From: JBBAGE01 sp041655055
GTDB taxonomy: Bacteria > Pseudomonadota > Alphaproteobacteria > Rhodobacterales > Rhodobacteraceae
Assembly (NCBI GenBank): GCA_041655055.1
Contig: JBBAGE010000104.1
Location: forward strand, 1-8,890
Length of the DNA stretch: 8,890 bases
Direction: 5' to 3'
Shown here in pieces: positions 1 through 5,917 of this stretch. Numbering within the stretch: the first letter of the stretch is position 1; the number at the start of each line of letters is the position of its first letter. The notes beneath the pieces are model-generated. The model made no database searches, had not been told where the DNA came from, and saw nothing but the letters and a program-made list of their open reading frames with translations. The translations under genes and the position numbers were made by a program.

Positions 1-404
1 GCCAAGAGCACCATATCGGGATAACTGACCCAATAGGGGGCGGGAATGATGACCTCGTCCCCGGGGTTCAGCGTCGCCATCAGGGCATTATAAAGGATCT
101 GCTTGCCGCCCGATGCGACCGATACCTGCGCGGGCGTATAGCTTAGCCCGTTGTCGCGGGCGAATTTGCCACAAATCGCGGCCTTCAGTTCCGGCGTGCC
201 GTCGACGGCGGTATAGCGCGTCTGGCCGGTTTCGATCGCCCGGATACCGGCGGCGCGGATATGGGGCGGCGTGTCGAAATCAGGCTCGCCCGCGCCCAAT
301 GCGATGATATCGCGCCCTTGGGCGGCCAATTCGCGCGCCTTGTTGGTGACCGCAATCGTCGGCGAGGGCTTTACCCGCGCCAGCATATCAGAGAGGAAGG
401 GCAT
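1..404 (-). CDS. aspC: Pyridoxal-phosphate aspartate aminotransferase family protein, N-terminal part (runs off left edge)
   Basis: About 134 N-terminal residues are visible; the rest, including the PLP-binding lysine, lies outside the window. The translation begins MPFLSDMLARVKPSPTIAV and contains the class I/II aminotransferase hallmarks LGAGEPDFDTP (around residues 36-46), TRYTAVDGTPELKAAI (around 62-77), the phosphate-binding turn SVASGGKQ (around 94-101) and PGDEVIIPAPYWVSYPD (around 113-129), where the Tyr-Trp stacks near the cofactor. By family these are cytosolic enzymes that transfer the amino group between aspartate and 2-oxoglutarate, some also acting on aromatic amino acids or prephenate. 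The match is to the Thermus-type (subgroup I-beta/gamma) branch common in alphaproteobacteria. The start at 404 has GGAG six bases upstream, and the N-terminus fits the family. The gene is divergent from sdhE. The exact substrate cannot be fixed from this fragment, and aspC versus aspB/aatA naming is a convention. Confidence 0.9.
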   Translation of the reverse strand, partial: MPFLSDMLARVKPSPTIAVTNKARELAAQGRDIIALGAGEPDFDTPPHIRAAGIRAIETGQTRYTAVDGTPELKAAICGKFARDNGLSYTPAQVSVASGGKQILYNALMATLNPGDEVIIPAPYWVSYPDMVLL

Positions 405-435
405 TGAAGGCTCCGCCAAAATCGTTCAGCACAAA

Positions 436-464
436 TTCATAGGCATGCGCGCAACCGCGTTCAA
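436..464 (-). promoter_or_regulatory. Candidate sigma-70-type promoter for the aminotransferase gene
   Basis: Read on the minus strand, TTGAAC (464-459) and TATGAA (441-436) are separated by exactly 17 bases. Each hexamer matches four of six consensus positions. Transcription would start near 429, giving a leader of about 25 bases before the ATG at 404. This is inferred from pattern only. Confidence 0.4.
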
Positions 465-494
465 GCGCGAATGCCCCGCGTCAAAGGAAAGACC

Positions 495-767
495 ATGACC
501 CAGACCCCGTCAAACGAGCCCCGCGATTCCCGGATCAAGCGCATGCATATGCGTGCATGGCGGCGTGGGATCAAGGAAATGGATCTGGTGCTTGGCGGTT
601 ATGCCGACAACCATCTGGCCGGGATGGACGAGGCGCGGCTTGCGGCCTTTGATGCGCTGCTGCACGAAAACGATCAGGATCTGCTGGCCTGGATCACCGG
701 TCAGGCGCCGATGCCGGCCCGGCATGCGGGCCTTTTGGCCGAGATCATGGCCAGCCGTCAGAATTAG
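495..767 (+). CDS. sdhE: FAD assembly factor SdhE (succinate dehydrogenase assembly factor 2 family)
   Basis: A 90-residue protein of the SdhE/Sdh5 family (DUF339). By family it binds the flavoprotein subunit SdhA in the cytoplasm and promotes covalent attachment of FAD, which is needed for active succinate dehydrogenase. The signature RGxxE motif is present as RRGIKEMD (R24, G25, E28), inside the first helix of the small helical bundle. The downstream pattern LGGYADNHL, then LLHENDQDLLAWITG, is the usual family core. The ATG at 495 is chosen because GGAAAG lies just upstream and the protein then has the normal family length; an in-frame ATG at 471 would add eight residues with no good ribosome site. 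It is divergent from the aminotransferase, and no sdh structural gene is in the window. The MarR-type gene follows after 71 bases and may be cotranscribed. Confidence 0.93.
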   Translation: MTQTPSNEPRDSRIKRMHMRAWRRGIKEMDLVLGGYADNHLAGMDEARLAAFDALLHENDQDLLAWITGQAPMPARHAGLLAEIMASRQN

Positions 768-828
768 TTCGCGACTTAACTGAATATTGGTGAATTCGTC
801 CGATCCTGATGCACGACCAGCCACGTGC

Positions 829-834
829 GGAGAG
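829..834 (+). promoter_or_regulatory. Ribosome binding site that decides the MarR gene start
   Basis: GGAGAG ends four bases before the ATG at 839 and ten before a second ATG at 845. It lies downstream of the in-frame ATG at 809, so 809 is unlikely to be the true start. Confidence 0.6.
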
Positions 835-838
835 ATTT

Positions 839-1336
839 ATGACAATGCATGCACCATTTGATAACGCAGTCGAGCCGAGCTTTCTTGGCCAGTATCTGGA
901 AAGCCTCGCGCTGATTGAACGGCTTCACCGCCTGATGCTTGATGTGATCAAGGACGAGTTCGAGCGCGTCGGCGCGCTGGAAATCAACCCGGTTCAGGCG
1001 CTTTTGCTGTTCAATATCGGCGAAAACGAGGTGACGGCAGGCGAATTGAAATCGCGCGGCTATTATCAGGGGTCGAATGTGTCGTATAACCTGAAAAAAC
1101 TGGTGGAAATGGGTTATATGCACCATCAGCGTTCGGAAATCGACCGCCGCTCGGTGCGGGTGCGCCTGACGGCCAAGGGCGCGGAAATCCGCACCATCAT
1201 GGCCGAATTATTCGCCCGCCATGCGCAGGGCATATCTGCGCGCGCCATCGTATCGGCCCAAGGGATCGAGGATATGAATTCCGCCCTGCGCCGGATCGAA
1301 CGATTCTGGAGCGATCAGATCCGCTATATCTATTAA
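839..1336 (+). CDS. MarR-type winged helix-turn-helix transcriptional regulator
   Basis: A 165-residue cytoplasmic DNA-binding regulator. N-terminal dimerization helices (about 15-45) are followed by the winged helix. The recognition helix is in the segment YYQGSNVSYNLKKLVEMGYM (75-94), and the wing carries the diagnostic D-R-R in RSEIDRRSVRVRLTAKG (98-114). A C-terminal helix (about 120-163) completes the dimer interface. The 'GSNVSYNLKKLVEMGY' recognition segment is like an alphaproteobacterial subgroup that, as I recall, includes LdtR of Liberibacter and Rhizobiales, linked to cell-wall L,D-transpeptidase control. This subgroup assignment is tentative and no transpeptidase gene is nearby. 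The start at 839 has GGAGAG four bases upstream; 845 is an alternative. It lies 71 bases after sdhE. Its stop codon overlaps the stop of the opposing DUF1194 gene. Target and ligand are unknown. Confidence 0.9.
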   Translation: MTMHAPFDNAVEPSFLGQYLESLALIERLHRLMLDVIKDEFERVGALEINPVQALLLFNIGENEVTAGELKSRGYYQGSNVSYNLKKLVEMGYMHHQRSEIDRRSVRVRLTAKGAEIRTIMAELFARHAQGISARAIVSAQGIEDMNSALRRIERFWSDQIRYIY

Positions 1337-2109
1337 CCGGCTGATTCGGGGCTCTGCGCCGGCACAGCCCCGATGGCCAGCGTTTCAAGTTCACGCAGCA
1401 ATTTGCGGGCCATCGTTTCCTGATAGGCGGCGTAATTTTGGGCGATTTCGACAAAGGCCCCGGGGCCGCGGATCACCTGATCGCGGAAATATCGCGCCAG
1501 GGCCAGCAATTCACGCTGGCGGTTGACGCTGCGCCGGGGGCCGACATTGCCGATGACCAGCCCGTTCACCGTGATTCCGGCCAGTGCGGGGTGGCCCGCC
1601 ACCTCATCGGGGCGCGGGCCGGTATTCGACATCCCGTCCGAGGAAATATCCAGCGTATGAACCCAGCAATCGCCCTGCGTGGCCAGGGCCTCGGCCCCGT
1701 AAACGATCGCGGCCCCTAGCGCCGTGCCCGCATCCGAAGTGCGCAAAACCGGCTGCGAATCCAGCCGGTCGGCCACAGCGGCAAGCGTGGCGGCGCTGTC
1801 GATCTCGATCCAGTCGATGACAACGCGCTGGGTGTTCATGCCGGCCCATTCGAACACATGCAGCCGCACCGGCGCATCGGGCGCCGACAAAAATGCCTGT
1901 TGCACATCCGCATCGCGCAGCGCACCCGCCACGCCGCGCAATTGCAATTCATATTCCACAAGATCGACCGATCCTGACACATCCAGCCCCAGCGACAGGG
2001 CTTGTCTGCAGGCGGCATCTGCCGCAGTTGCGGTGGTGATCAGCGCCGCGAGCAGCGCCCCTATGCCCCGCGCGCCTACCAATGCCCCGTATTCGGCATC
2101 GAGGCCCAT
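1333..2109 (-). CDS. Secreted DUF1194 (von Willebrand A-like) protein
   Basis: A 258-residue protein of the DUF1194 family, whose function is unknown. An N-terminal signal peptide is visible (hydrophobic stretch about residues 16-29, cleavage likely near TAADA-A, 26-32), so export to the periplasm is expected. The mature part has a VWA-like fold with a complete metal-ion-dependent adhesion site: DVSGSV (43-48), T129 in SDAGTALGAAI, and D158 in DISSDG. The family C-terminal block is seen in GITVNGLVIG (178-187) and VIRGPGAFVEIA (212-223). C34 and C148 could form a disulfide. The ATG at 2109 overlaps the end of the VOC gene by 34 bases and has only a weak ribosome site; a TTG at 2082 (nine codons in, seven-base overlap) is a possible alternative that keeps the signal peptide. 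It is the last gene of the leftward block; a metal-dependent protein-binding role is inference. Confidence 0.9.
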   Translation of the reverse strand: MGLDAEYGALVGARGIGALLAALITTATAADAACRQALSLGLDVSGSVDLVEYELQLRGVAGALRDADVQQAFLSAPDAPVRLHVFEWAGMNTQRVVIDWIEIDSAATLAAVADRLDSQPVLRTSDAGTALGAAIVYGAEALATQGDCWVHTLDISSDGMSNTGPRPDEVAGHPALAGITVNGLVIGNVGPRRSVNRQRELLALARYFRDQVIRGPGAFVEIAQNYAAYQETMARKLLRELETLAIGAVPAQSPESAG

Positions 2110-2504
2110 GGCTCGGCCGGGGGCAGGGGATCGCCGCGCTGCAGCAATTCGATCGATATATTGTCGGGCGACCGCACAAAGGCCATATGCCCGTCACGCG
2201 GCGGGCGGTTGATGGTGACGCCATTGTCCATCAGTTGCTGGCACAGCGCATAGATATCGTCGACGGCATAGGCCAGATGGCCGAAATGGCGGCTGTCGGA
2301 CGGCAGACCCGGATCGCCGTCCCAGTTCCATGTCAGCTCGATCGGGCATTGTTCCTGCCCCTCGGGTGCCATGAAGATCAGCGAAAAGCGGCCCGCCTCG
2401 CTGTCATGGCGGCGGATGATGCGCAGGCCAAGCAATTCATAAAAGGCAATGGACGTATCCACATCCTTTACCCGAACCATCGTATGCAGATATTCCAGCG
2501 CCAT
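2076..2504 (-). CDS. VOC-family metalloprotein, glyoxalase I (lactoylglutathione lyase)-like
   Basis: A 142-residue vicinal oxygen chelate protein with two beta-alpha-beta-beta-beta modules. All four metal-ligand positions of bacterial glyoxalase I can be matched: H7 (YLHTMVRV), E56 (PIELTW), H76 (FGHLAYAVDD) and E119 (ISIELLQRG). The motif SIAFYELLGL (18-27) is the usual first helix. Glyoxalase I isomerizes the hemithioacetal of methylglyoxal and glutathione to S-lactoylglutathione in the cytoplasm. VOC proteins also include dioxygenases and epimerases, so the substrate is not proven. The ATG at 2504 is chosen because GGAAAGGGG sits six bases upstream and the sequence then starts at the family N-terminus; the same frame is open to 2648, but that region overlaps the slam gene and does not fit the family. 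It lies 73 bases after slam and overlaps the DUF1194 start, suggesting one transcript. Confidence 0.85.
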   Translation of the reverse strand: MALEYLHTMVRVKDVDTSIAFYELLGLRIIRRHDSEAGRFSLIFMAPEGQEQCPIELTWNWDGDPGLPSDSRHFGHLAYAVDDIYALCQQLMDNGVTINRPPRDGHMAFVRSPDNISIELLQRGDPLPPAEPWASMPNTGHW

Positions 2505-2544
2505 TATCATCCCCTTTCCGTGGTAGTCAGACTGTAGCGCCGTT

Positions 2545-2570
2545 GCGCAGCGCGTCCAGCCGCTTTGCGC
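2545..2570 (-). terminator. Imperfect hairpin after slam
   Basis: GCGCAGCG (2545-2552) can pair with CGCTTTGCGC (2561-2570), with a two-base bulge and an eight-base loop, just beyond the slam stop codon. There is no U-tract in the direction of transcription. It may only attenuate, or act as an mRNA stability element before the VOC gene. Weak evidence. Confidence 0.2.
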
Positions 2571-2577
2571 ATCATAT

Positions 2578-3951
2578 TCAAAATGCAGAACGAAACGATA
2601 GCCCCAGGTTGATATCGCGGGTCTGATAGCGGCTGACATTGGATGCATTGCGGCTGGCGCCGATGGTCATCACGGGGGCAAATCCCATGAATTGCGTCGC
2701 TGCCAGCGTGAATTCGGCCTGCGCGCCTAGCCCGTGATCCTTGCGCCCGCCGGGCACGGGGAACATCCCGGCAATGTGATCGGGGAAATGGCGATATTCA
2801 TAGGCCAGCCCAAAGGATGCGCGAATGCCGCCGGGCCAGGCGCCGGGGCTGTAGCGGATCAGGGCGCCGAAGGTATCATGGCTGTTTGAGCGGTTATCGC
2901 TGGTAAATTGCCCCAGCCGCGCGCCTGTGATCACATGGCCATCGCCCAGCGGGCGGCTGAGCGATGCATGCAGCGCGACCCGGTGCGCATTGGCGGCGCG
3001 GGGGCTGTCGGCAAGCTCGCGGTCATAGCGCAGGCGGGTGTCAAGCAGCATCTGCGCCCCGACGGGGGTGATTTTGCCCGCACCCATCGTCAGGCTGTGC
3101 AGATACCGCTGCCCGCCCAGCCAGCGCTGCGACAGCCCGGCACGCAGATCATAGGGGCCTTTGGCCGATGCGGGCGCAAAACGGTGGCTGGCTTCGATCC
3201 CGAACTGCATTTGATCGAAATCGCGCCCGGACAGGCCGGGGGCAAGCATGCGCGCCTCATGGCTAAGCCGGTGGTGGCTGGCAAACAAATGCGCGTGGAT
3301 ATCGGTCTGGCGGGTCGGTGTCTGCACCAGCCTTGTGCCCAGCCGCGCATTCAGCGTGGCGCGCAGCCCGGCCAGCGCCTGCGCATCGGGCGACAGCGTT
3401 CCCACCCATGGCAGGCCGTCAATTTCCAACAGATCCGACTGGCTGCCGCCGTTGATATTGCTGCTGGGCACAAGGCTGAACGCAACGCTGCGCTGCCACC
3501 GATCAGTTGCATCGACCTGGCGGAAATCCTGCGCGATCTGGTGGGCGGCCTGCGGGGTCGGGGCATAGTCGGATGCCCGCCGCAGCCAGTATTTCGCAAC
3601 CAAGGGGCGGTCCTGGCGGAATGCGGCCAGTGCCGCCAGCCGCGCGGTTTCATGGCGCAACCCGCGATCCGCGCCCGCATGGCCAAAGCTGAGCCGCGCC
3701 TGCGCGCGTGCTGCCGCTGGTTGGTTCAACTGCAAATAGGCGGCCGCCAACAGGGCCCGCGCCCGCGCATCTTCGGGATATTGGGTGGCAATCACCGCGG
3801 CAATATGGGCGGCGGCATCCGCATCGCCCTGTGCAAGTGCTGCCTGGGCGGCACCATGGGCTTCGGCCCGGGGCATGCGGATTTCGCCCGCCTGCACAGG
3901 CGCCGCGAGCAGCAGGGCCAGCCCCAGCCACCCCCGGTTAGTTGTGCGCAC
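2578..3951 (-). CDS. Slam: surface lipoprotein assembly modulator (TPR plus DUF560 outer-membrane barrel)
   Basis: A 457-residue outer-membrane protein with the Slam layout. A signal peptide covers residues 1-21 (hydrophobic GWLGLALLLAA, cleavage after PVQA). An alanine-rich TPR-like helical region follows (about 30-145). The DUF560 barrel (about 153-457) opens with FSLVPSSNINGG (158-169), the conserved 'P-x-SNIN' entry motif, and ends in alternating strands finishing with phenylalanine (NLGLSFRSAF), as expected for BAM-assembled barrels. Family knowledge from Neisseria: Slam moves specific lipoproteins such as TbpB, HpuA or fHbp to the outer leaflet. The GTG at 3951 is chosen because GAAGGGG lies six bases upstream and the signal peptide then begins correctly. 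An ATG at 3999 in the same frame adds 16 residues before the signal sequence and overlaps the lipoprotein gene more deeply. The start overlaps the end of the adjacent lipoprotein gene by 14 bases, which points to coupled translation and a cognate cargo pair. Confidence 0.85.
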   Translation of the reverse strand: MRTTNRGWLGLALLLAAPVQAGEIRMPRAEAHGAAQAALAQGDADAAAHIAAVIATQYPEDARARALLAAAYLQLNQPAAARAQARLSFGHAGADRGLRHETARLAALAAFRQDRPLVAKYWLRRASDYAPTPQAAHQIAQDFRQVDATDRWQRSVAFSLVPSSNINGGSQSDLLEIDGLPWVGTLSPDAQALAGLRATLNARLGTRLVQTPTRQTDIHAHLFASHHRLSHEARMLAPGLSGRDFDQMQFGIEASHRFAPASAKGPYDLRAGLSQRWLGGQRYLHSLTMGAGKITPVGAQMLLDTRLRYDRELADSPRAANAHRVALHASLSRPLGDGHVITGARLGQFTSDNRSNSHDTFGALIRYSPGAWPGGIRASFGLAYEYRHFPDHIAGMFPVPGGRKDHGLGAQAEFTLAATQFMGFAPVMTIGASRNASNVSRYQTRDINLGLSFRSAF

Positions 3952-4879
3952 AAAGGGCCCCTTCGCCAGCCAGCCCGCATTTGCCCAGAACGAAGGCACC
4001 GTTTTCCCAGATCCCTTCTGCGTTGCGCACCGGGTTGATCAGTAACACCCCCGCCACATCGGATGCGTCCGGCCCGGCAAACGTGCCGCCGTAATTGCCG
4101 ATCTGATCCGTGGTGGCTTGCATGAATTCCACAGTGCCGAGGAACGAGCCATCGGCCCGGATTTCGGTAAAGGTCAGCGCAATGGGTTCCAGCGCCTCGC
4201 CGGTTTCTACCACTTGGCGGTTATAGATGCCGCCGTTGACCGCCATATCCGAAAAACTGGCGTCGATCAGGATCTGGCCGCTCACACGGTGATTGTTGCT
4301 GGTGGAGACTTCGGGCGGGATATTGGGGTTCGGATTGGCCACACCGGGGGTCAGCAGCCCGACATAATGCCCCGCATAGCTGACAAGATTGCTGTTTGGT
4401 AAATCCGTGGCCTCGGGGATCGTTAGCGGCACCAGCCGCGCATAATAGCCCCCGCCAAAGCGGCGATTGAACTGGCCACCATCGGCCACAACAGCCGCCA
4501 GCACCGTGCCCCGATCGCTTTGGCGCGCAAGGGCGGTAAAGGTGCGGTGCAGTGCGCCCTCATTCACGGCATAGGCGAGGAAGTCGTTAAAATCCAACGC
4601 GTCGCTGCGCAGATAGGTGGCGAGCGCCGGCGAGGCATCCAGCGCCTCCATATCGACACGCAACACTTCGGCCGTGGGGTCAAAGGTGATGCGTTTAAGA
4701 TTGCCGCCAATCGATTCTGGCAGCAGGTTGAACACGACTTCGTCGATTACCTGATCATCGGGCACTTCGGCGGTTTCATCGGACGGGGGCGTCACATCGC
4801 TGCCATCCAGCGGGTTGGATGATCCACAAGCGATCAGCAGCGATAGCGCCGCAAGCCCGGCGAGGAACTGGAACTTCAT
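3938..4879 (-). CDS. Surface lipoprotein, TbpB-like, probable Slam substrate
   Basis: A 313-residue lipoprotein. The N-terminus is a signal peptide with lipobox L-I-A-C (residues 15-18), so C18 would be lipidated; the +2 residue is glycine, not a retention aspartate. A flexible acidic, Ser/Pro-rich linker (19-45) follows. The rest is beta-rich; the C-terminal part (about 197-301) contains VSGQILIDASFSD, the GSFLGTVEF strand and GTFAGPDASDVAG (265-277), which resembles the C-terminal barrel motif shared by TbpB, fHbp and other Slam cargo. Two cysteines near the end (C301 and C310) are the only ones in the mature part besides C18. It is followed with a 14-base overlap by slam, so by guilt of association it is the cognate surface-displayed cargo. 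Ligand unknown: no TonB-dependent receptor, heme or transferrin gene is adjacent. The ATG at 4879 has TAAGGGG six bases upstream. Confidence 0.8.
   Translation of the reverse strand: MKFQFLAGLAALSLLIACGSSNPLDGSDVTPPSDETAEVPDDQVIDEVVFNLLPESIGGNLKRITFDPTAEVLRVDMEALDASPALATYLRSDALDFNDFLAYAVNEGALHRTFTALARQSDRGTVLAAVVADGGQFNRRFGGGYYARLVPLTIPEATDLPNSNLVSYAGHYVGLLTPGVANPNPNIPPEVSTSNNHRVSGQILIDASFSDMAVNGGIYNRQVVETGEALEPIALTFTEIRADGSFLGTVEFMQATTDQIGNYGGTFAGPDASDVAGVLLINPVRNAEGIWENGAFVLGKCGLAGEGALCAHN
3958..3964 (-). promoter_or_regulatory. Ribosome binding site selecting the GTG start of slam
   Basis: On the minus strand GAAGGGG is followed by six bases and the GTG at 3951. The site lies inside the last codons of the lipoprotein gene, so ribosomes ending that gene would pass over it. 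It supports the GTG start against the upstream ATG at 3999. Confidence 0.6.
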
Positions 4880-4903
4880 ATCTTACCCCTTACTTGTGGC
4901 GCG

Positions 4904-4931
4904 ATAGTCCCCGTTGCATCGGCCCTGTCAA
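4904..4931 (-). promoter_or_regulatory. Candidate promoter of the lipoprotein-slam block
   Basis: Read on the minus strand there is a perfect -35 hexamer TTGACA (4931-4926), then 16 bases and GACTAT (4909-4904), which keeps the A and final T most important in a -10 element. Transcription would start near 4897, giving a leader of under 20 bases with the ribosome site inside it. I see no Fur-, Irr- or other iron-box palindrome in the 124-base divergent gap, so iron control is not evident. Confidence 0.45.
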
Positions 4932-4941
4932 TCGGGCGGGG

Positions 4942-4970
4942 TTGTTTTTGTGGAAAATGTTGCCTAATGC
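4942..4970 (+). promoter_or_regulatory. Weak candidate promoter for thyX
   Basis: TTGTTT (4942-4947) and TAATGC (4965-4970) are 17 bases apart on the plus strand, 34 bases before the thyX ATG. The -10 match is poor (two of six); offered only as the best candidate in the gap. Confidence 0.25.
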
Positions 4971-4984
4971 TGCGCTGACGCAGC
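4969..4984 (+). other. Short perfect hairpin before the thyX ribosome site
   Basis: GCTGCG (4969-4974) and CGCAGC (4979-4984) form a six-base-pair stem with a four-base CTGA loop. The stem ends ten bases before the GAGGAAA ribosome site (4994-5000). It could sit in the thyX leader or overlap the promoter; function is not shown. Confidence 0.3.
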
Positions 4985-5003
4985 CGCAGGACCGAGGAAA
5001 GCC

Positions 5004-5912
5004 ATGCCCCTTTTGCCCGAGCAACAGGCCGAAATTGACGCCCTGCGCAACACACCGCGCCCGACGCTGCGCGCCGTGTCCGAGGGGATGGAGCGCCACC
5101 TTTACACCGCGTATCCGGTGCTCGATCATGGTTTCGTGCGCACGATCGACTATATGGGCGATGACGCAGCCATCGTGCAGGCCGCCCGCGTCAGCTATGG
5201 GCGCGGCACCAAAAGCGTGCAAAATGACGAAGGGCTGATCCGCTATCTGATGCGCCATTGGCATTCGACCCCCTTCGAGATGTGTGAAATCAAACTGCAT
5301 GTGAAACTGCCGGTTTTTGTCGCGCGCCAGTGGATCCGGCATCGCACCGCGAACGTGAACGAATATTCCGCGCGCTATTCGATTTTGGACCGTGAATTCT
5401 ATATCCCCGCGCCGGAACATCTGGCCGCGCAATCGGCGGTGAACAATCAGGGCCGCGGTGTGGCGCTTGATGGGGATGAGGCCGCGCGGGTGCTGGAATT
5501 CCTGAAAGCCGATGCGAACCGCGCCTATGATCACTACGAAGAAATGATCAGCCAGGATGGCCAGCAAGGGTTGGCCCGCGAATTGGCGCGGATGAACCTG
5601 CCCGCCAATATCTATACCCAATGGTATTGGAAGGTGGATCTGCACAATCTGTTCCACTTCCTGCGCCTGCGCGCCGATACCCATGCGCAATATGAAATCC
5701 GCGTCTATGCCGATGCCATCTGCCGGATCGTCGCCGATTGGGTGCCACTGGCCTACGGCGCGTTTGAGGATTATCGGCTGGGCGGCGCATCGCTGTCGGG
5801 CCGTGCGCTTGCATCGATCCGCCGGATGATCCGGGGCGAAGAGGTGACGCAGGAAAATTCCGGCATGAGCAAGGGCGAATGGCGCGAATTCAGGGCCATG
5901 ATCGACGGCTAG
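5004..5912 (+). CDS. thyX: FAD-dependent thymidylate synthase ThyX
   Basis: A 302-residue flavin-dependent thymidylate synthase. It makes dTMP from dUMP in the cytoplasm using methylene-tetrahydrofolate as carbon source and reduced FAD from NADPH, without producing dihydrofolate. It replaces ThyA in many alphaproteobacteria. The signature ThyX motif RHRxxxxxEYSxRY is complete: RHRTANVNEYSARY at residues 112-125. HSTPFE (87-92) upstream, ARMNLP with YTQWYWK, and FLRLRADTHAQYEIR near the C-terminal third are the other family blocks for FAD and dUMP binding in the tetramer. Length is slightly above the common 220-300 range, with an N-terminal extension typical of this group. The ATG at 5004 has GAGGAAA just upstream. 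It is divergent from the surface lipoprotein gene; the HPF-like gene follows after 65 bases but appears to have its own promoter. Confidence 0.96.
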   Translation: MPLLPEQQAEIDALRNTPRPTLRAVSEGMERHLYTAYPVLDHGFVRTIDYMGDDAAIVQAARVSYGRGTKSVQNDEGLIRYLMRHWHSTPFEMCEIKLHVKLPVFVARQWIRHRTANVNEYSARYSILDREFYIPAPEHLAAQSAVNNQGRGVALDGDEAARVLEFLKADANRAYDHYEEMISQDGQQGLARELARMNLPANIYTQWYWKVDLHNLFHFLRLRADTHAQYEIRVYADAICRIVADWVPLAYGAFEDYRLGGASLSGRALASIRRMIRGEEVTQENSGMSKGEWREFRAMIDG

Positions 5913-5917
5913 CCCCC

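Noticed and set aside
1724..2212. 162-codon plus-strand frame over DUF1194 and the VOC gene
   Set aside because: Ser/Ala/Arg/Pro-rich composition with no motif, opposite two well-supported genes.
2505..2648. Upstream extension of the VOC gene to an ATG at 2648
   Set aside because: It overlaps the 3' end of slam. The strong ribosome site and the family N-terminus both fit the ATG at 2504.
2908..4038. 376-codon open frame on the plus strand antisense to slam
   Set aside because: The product has no recognisable family, is rich in R, G, Q and P, and mirrors the GC-biased codons of slam, which has a signal peptide and DUF560 motifs. It is a shadow frame.
4949..4957. DnaA-box-like TGTGGAAAA (TTTTCCACA on the minus strand)
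   Set aside because: A single copy with one mismatch to TTATCCACA, and no origin context.
4880..5003. Fur/Irr-type iron operator before the lipoprotein gene
   Set aside because: No convincing palindromic iron box could be found in the gap, so iron regulation is not claimed.
4890..5690. 266-codon open frame on the minus strand antisense to thyX
   Set aside because: ThyX on the plus strand is certain from its RHR...EYSxRY motif. The antisense product looks like a codon-bias artefact.
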